A stretch of DNA of 64,000 bases from RDXT01 sp033762375. GTDB taxonomy: Bacteria; Bacteroidota; Bacteroidia; J057. A program made the position numbers and the translations under genes. The stretch is taken from NCBI GenBank assembly GCA_033762375.1, contig JANRLQ010000026.1, positions 496,001 to 560,000 of the forward strand, given 5' to 3'. The notes beneath the pieces are model-generated. The model worked only from the letters and a program-made list of their open reading frames with translations, was not told where the DNA came from and did not search any database. Below, one piece after another: positions 60,991 to 64,000 of the stretch (positions within the stretch are counted from its first letter, which is position 1; each line of letters begins with the position of its first letter).

Positions 60991-61803
60991 ATGAATCAAT
61001 CATTTCAGGAGACGCTGGAGTATATCCGCCGCGCCTATCAGGAGCCGTCAGACATTGGTATTGTGTTAGGGACAGGGTTGGGTGGACTGGTGGCACATAT
61101 TGAGCAGGAAAAAGTCCTGGCATACAATTTTATTCCACATTTCCCTATCTCCACCGTCGAGAGCCACTTTGGCAAGCTGATTTTTGGGCGGATCGGAGAC
61201 AAGCGGGTTGTGGCTATGCAGGGGCGCCTGCATTACTACGAGGGTTATACCATGCAGGAACTGACCTTTCCGATCCGGATCATGAAACTCCTGGGTATTC
61301 ATACCCTCTTTATCTCCAATGCAGCCGGCGGCCTCAATCCTGCCTACCGCAATGGAGACCTGATGTTTATTGACGATCATATCAATCTCCAGACGGCCAA
61401 TCCCCTGATCGGGCCTAATATGTCTGACTTTGGGCCCCGGTTTCCGGACATGAGTTGTCCATACGACCCGGAGCTGATCGCACGGGCGCAGGCGATTGCA
61501 GATGAGCAGCAGTTCCGGACACACCGGGGTGTATATGCCGCTGTGACGGGGCCTAACCTGGAGACAAGGGCAGAATATCGTTTTTTGCGTTTTGCCGGTG
61601 CGGACGTAGTGGGTATGTCCACCGTGCCGGAGGTGCTGGTAGCCCGGCACATGGGCCTGCGGGTATTTGCAGTATCGGTCATCACAGATGAGTGTGATCC
61701 GGACCACCTCCGGCCAGTGACCCTGGAGGAGGTCATTGCCGTAGCTACGGAGGCAGAGCCCCGCATGACCTATATCCTTGAGCGATTGATCCGCGAGCTG
61801 TGA
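60991..61803 (+). CDS. Purine nucleoside phosphorylase (trimeric class)
   Basis: 270 residues. IVLGTGLGGLV (phosphate loop), FPISTVESHFG, MQGRLHYYEGYTMQELTFPI, ISNAAGGLNP, TGPNLETRAEYRFLR, GMSTVPEVLVARHMGL and VSVITDEC. Cleaves purine nucleosides with phosphate. In the base pocket the residue equivalent to the guanine-selecting Asn appears to be Asp (VITDEC), so wider base preference is possible. Confidence 0.95.
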   Translation: MNQSFQETLEYIRRAYQEPSDIGIVLGTGLGGLVAHIEQEKVLAYNFIPHFPISTVESHFGKLIFGRIGDKRVVAMQGRLHYYEGYTMQELTFPIRIMKLLGIHTLFISNAAGGLNPAYRNGDLMFIDDHINLQTANPLIGPNMSDFGPRFPDMSCPYDPELIARAQAIADEQQFRTHRGVYAAVTGPNLETRAEYRFLRFAGADVVGMSTVPEVLVARHMGLRVFAVSVITDECDPDHLRPVTLEEVIAVATEAEPRMTYILERLIREL

Positions 61804-61813
61804 TGCGAGCCAA

Positions 61814-61856
61814 CCGGTGCGTAAGTTTGTGCCACATTGTCACAATGGCATACCGG
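61814..61856. promoter_or_regulatory. Imperfect palindrome before the porin gene
   Basis: Outer arms CCGGT (61814-61818) and ACCGG (61852-61856) enclose a near-perfect dyad TGCCACATTGT/CACAATGGCA (61830-61850). Placed 13-55 bases before the porin ATG, it could be an operator or a leader hairpin. Confidence 0.35.
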
Positions 61857-61868
61857 ACACGGAGGAAT

Positions 61869-64000
61869 ATGGGAAAAAAAACGGGCGCAATCGGGCTGTT
61901 GATAGGGCTCTGCCTGGGCAACCTGACGGCACAAACCCTGCCAGGCGGGCAGAATGGCGTATTCCCGGGACAGGGTACGGGTACCTCAGGATTTCCTGGT
62001 CAGGGTAGTTTCCCGAGTACCCAGGACACAACTGCCGGAGGGCGGGAAAAACCCACTGTCACGCCATACGTGGAGATACTGGATCGGGATGCTTTTTTTG
62101 TTCATGAGGACTGGTACCTGGGGTTCCGCCCGGACACGGATGCCTTGATTCACTGGGATGAGGCCGCCCGGGCAGAGGGGTTTGTACGCCATCTGGGCCA
62201 GATCGGTAAGCCGCATCAGATCATCTGGCAGGGCTTGGATGAGCGTTTTTTCAGGAATCCGCAGCTCTGGCAAGACCCGGTCACCGGCCATTATAACCGG
62301 TATATAGTACGCCCGTTGTACCTGGATACCCGCGCACCGGTCGTGCGGGTGCAGTATCTCCAGGGACCCCGCAAGCTGCAACTGGTGCAGGTACTGGTCT
62401 CCCAAAATGTGACCCCGCGCTGGAACTTCAGTTTCCAGTTTGACCGGCGTATAGCCACTGGGGCCTATCGAGCCATGACAACGGACCATACCCAGGGGGT
62501 ACTCACCAGTCAGTACCATACGGAAAATAATCGGTATCAGGCATTTGCAGCGGTGAGCCTAAGCCGCCTCTCAGACGAGATCAATGGAGGGGTGCCGCGC
62601 AGTGCTACCGTAGCCAACTTCCCTCGGACAGATGGGCTCATACAGGACCTGGCTACTTATTACAACCAGAGCTTCTTTAAAGACAGGTCTGCGCCTGTGC
62701 TGGAGACTGCGCAGCGGCGACAATCCCTGACCGCTGCCAGTCTGGACCATTACTGGCATCTGACGGGTTATCCGGATGACAGCGTGCAGCGACCTGTCCG
62801 GATTACCCTGCGGCAGGAGACCCTGGTGGAGTCAAACAAATTGCGATTTGTGGATGAGTCTATCAGCCTGTCTACCCTGGCCGCTAACCTCGTACCGGTT
62901 TATCCCACGCTGGCTGCTGACTCGACAGATATATATGAAGGATACCGGGCACCCCGTTTTCGTACCGGGGGCGCTGTCAGCCTGACCTGGGCACCGGGGC
63001 TTGCCGCCACACGCCTTCATGCAGATGGGGGAATCGCGTATGTCCAGACGCAGATGACAAAAGACACTACCCTTGCCACCCTCCGGGGGACAGCTGTATA
63101 TGGGACTGCCACCCTGCAAGCCCGCCGGTACAGCCTGACGGGTCGTACAGACCTGCGACTGACCTCTTTATTTGAGCCGGAGCAGGGGTGGGAGAGCCGC
63201 CTTGATCTGTATCCCCTCGCCCAGGGCAGGGCGGATAGTACAGCTACCCCCGATGGGCATGGCCCCCTGCGGGTATCGGTTACGGCACAAGTCAAGACGA
63301 TCAATCCTACGCTGTTTCAGGCGTATTTTGTCGGAGACTCCGGCAATGTCTATCAGCCCGGGACCGGGCTGCTCAACCAGCGTATGCAACACGCGACAGC
63401 CGCCGCCCGCTGGGATTGGCCCGGCACGATCCGGACGGGGGATACCTTGCTCCCGGGGTATGCTCAGCTTACGGCCTATGTCACCCGGTTGAGTCGGATG
63501 ATTTATTATAGTGAGCAAATGGCAGTCCGGCAGGCTGGCACCGATGATCCCCTCCGGGTGGCTGGACTCGAGCTCAAAGCCCAGTCCCGGCTGACAGGCA
63601 GGTGGTACGGAGCCGCCACGATCCAGGGTCAGTTGGCAGATGCAGTTGCTGATACTGTCCTCCAGCGATATGTCCGGGGTATGCCGCAGCTGATGGGCAA
63701 GGGCGGGATCTGGTATGAAAATGGACAGGTCACCTTTGCGGAGTGGTTCAAAGCCGGTGTTGAGATCACAGGATTTACGGGGTATGCCGGACATAGCCCA
63801 GACCCGATATCCGGGGAGTTTTTCCCGACCAGTTATGCCATCATCCCTTATGTACGGGTAGATGCGTATGTGATGCTGCGCTTGCGCGGGGTGTACCTGT
63901 TTGCGCAGGCTGTTCACCTGAACGAACAATTGTTGTACGGCGGGTATTATACCACACCCTTTTATCCGATGCTGGAGCGTACCCTGAGCCTGGGTGTCAA
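61869..64000 (+). CDS. Putative porin (Porin_10-like), cut by the window end
   Basis: At least 710 residues, open to the window end with no stop. Start ATG at 61869 preceded by GGAGG. Signal peptide (MGKKTGAIGLLIGLCLGNLTAQ), a Gly/Gln/Pro-rich linker, then long alternating strands of an outer-membrane barrel with motifs such as TENNRYQAFAAV, YYNQSFFKDR and the C-terminal GGYYTTPFYPMLERTLSLG, the pattern seen near the end of Bacteroidota putative porins. Probably nearly complete. Substrate unknown. Confidence 0.88.
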   Translation, partial: MGKKTGAIGLLIGLCLGNLTAQTLPGGQNGVFPGQGTGTSGFPGQGSFPSTQDTTAGGREKPTVTPYVEILDRDAFFVHEDWYLGFRPDTDALIHWDEAARAEGFVRHLGQIGKPHQIIWQGLDERFFRNPQLWQDPVTGHYNRYIVRPLYLDTRAPVVRVQYLQGPRKLQLVQVLVSQNVTPRWNFSFQFDRRIATGAYRAMTTDHTQGVLTSQYHTENNRYQAFAAVSLSRLSDEINGGVPRSATVANFPRTDGLIQDLATYYNQSFFKDRSAPVLETAQRRQSLTAASLDHYWHLTGYPDDSVQRPVRITLRQETLVESNKLRFVDESISLSTLAANLVPVYPTLAADSTDIYEGYRAPRFRTGGAVSLTWAPGLAATRLHADGGIAYVQTQMTKDTTLATLRGTAVYGTATLQARRYSLTGRTDLRLTSLFEPEQGWESRLDLYPLAQGRADSTATPDGHGPLRVSVTAQVKTINPTLFQAYFVGDSGNVYQPGTGLLNQRMQHATAAARWDWPGTIRTGDTLLPGYAQLTAYVTRLSRMIYYSEQMAVRQAGTDDPLRVAGLELKAQSRLTGRWYGAATIQGQLADAVADTVLQRYVRGMPQLMGKGGIWYENGQVTFAEWFKAGVEITGFTGYAGHSPDPISGEFFPTSYAIIPYVRVDAYVMLRLRGVYLFAQAVHLNEQLLYGGYYTTPFYPMLERTLSLGV

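Noticed and set aside
1..64000. CRISPR arrays, insertion sequences, prophage or conjugative genes
   Set aside because: No regularly spaced direct repeats, transposase, integrase, phage structural or transfer genes were seen.

Overview
This window reads as chromosome from a free-living member of the Bacteroidota with fairly high GC. Several signals agree. There is a secreted metalloprotease ending in a type IX secretion (T9SS) type A sorting domain, a FecI/FecR/TonB-receptor locus, DUF3857 and DUF3810 proteins, an S46 dipeptidyl-peptidase and a Porin_10-type putative porin. Promoter-like sites match the phylum's TAnnTTTG -7 element, the clearest being TATATTTG in front of tRNA-Asn. The finer placement (Saprospiria-like) is only an impression. 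No insertion sequence, prophage, CRISPR array or rRNA was seen, and the region looks like ordinary, stably inherited chromosome.

Layout. 0-8 kb: a membrane/TPR protein, polyphosphate kinase, then a tight glycosyltransferase-methyltransferase-unknown run. 8-16 kb: ECF sigma, FecR anti-sigma with a histidine-rich tail, STN-type TonB receptor, and a 1200-residue secreted metalloprotease. 16-21 kb (minus strand): PfkB kinase, HAD phosphatase, IspF, two zinc-ribbon/DUF4178 proteins, a small exported protein and an outer-membrane barrel. 21-25.5 kb: tRNA-Asn, a GbsR/MarR regulator with two paralogous membrane proteins behind nested palindromes, a DUF457 protein and a 2-hydroxyacid dehydrogenase. 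25.5-33.6 kb: M28 peptidase, seven-heme cytochrome with TPRs, a three-repeat protein with a deoxyribosyltransferase/TIR-like C-terminus, TsaB, RqcH and a DUF4332 protein. 33.6-37 kb: a 36-residue membrane protein, a secreted helical protein, a possible small RNA, and an ECF sigma with an anti-sigma that appears to span both membranes. 37-48.7 kb: RecQ, LRR protein, RsfS, QueA, S46 peptidase, SGNH lipoprotein, SigJ-like sigma, DUF3810 and a RanBP2-type zinc-finger membrane protein. 48.7-64 kb: site-2-type protease, PseC-like aminotransferase, DUF3857 protein, two GT2 enzymes, hydrolase, DprE1-like oxidase, biotin carrier, OmpA lipoprotein, M42 peptidase, purine nucleoside phosphorylase and a porin cut by the window end.

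Themes. Six predicted peptidases plus a purine phosphorylase suggest growth on protein and nucleic-acid debris. Three ECF sigma factors of different design are present: FecR/TonB-coupled, dual-membrane anti-sigma-coupled, and SigJ-like with its own C-terminal sensor domain. Envelope sensing is therefore the dominant regulatory theme. The most unusual items are the dual-membrane anti-sigma, the three-repeat TIR/deoxyribosyltransferase-like protein, the His-rich FecR locus ending in a T9SS protease, the zinc-ribbon DUF4178 pair, and two candidate small RNAs.
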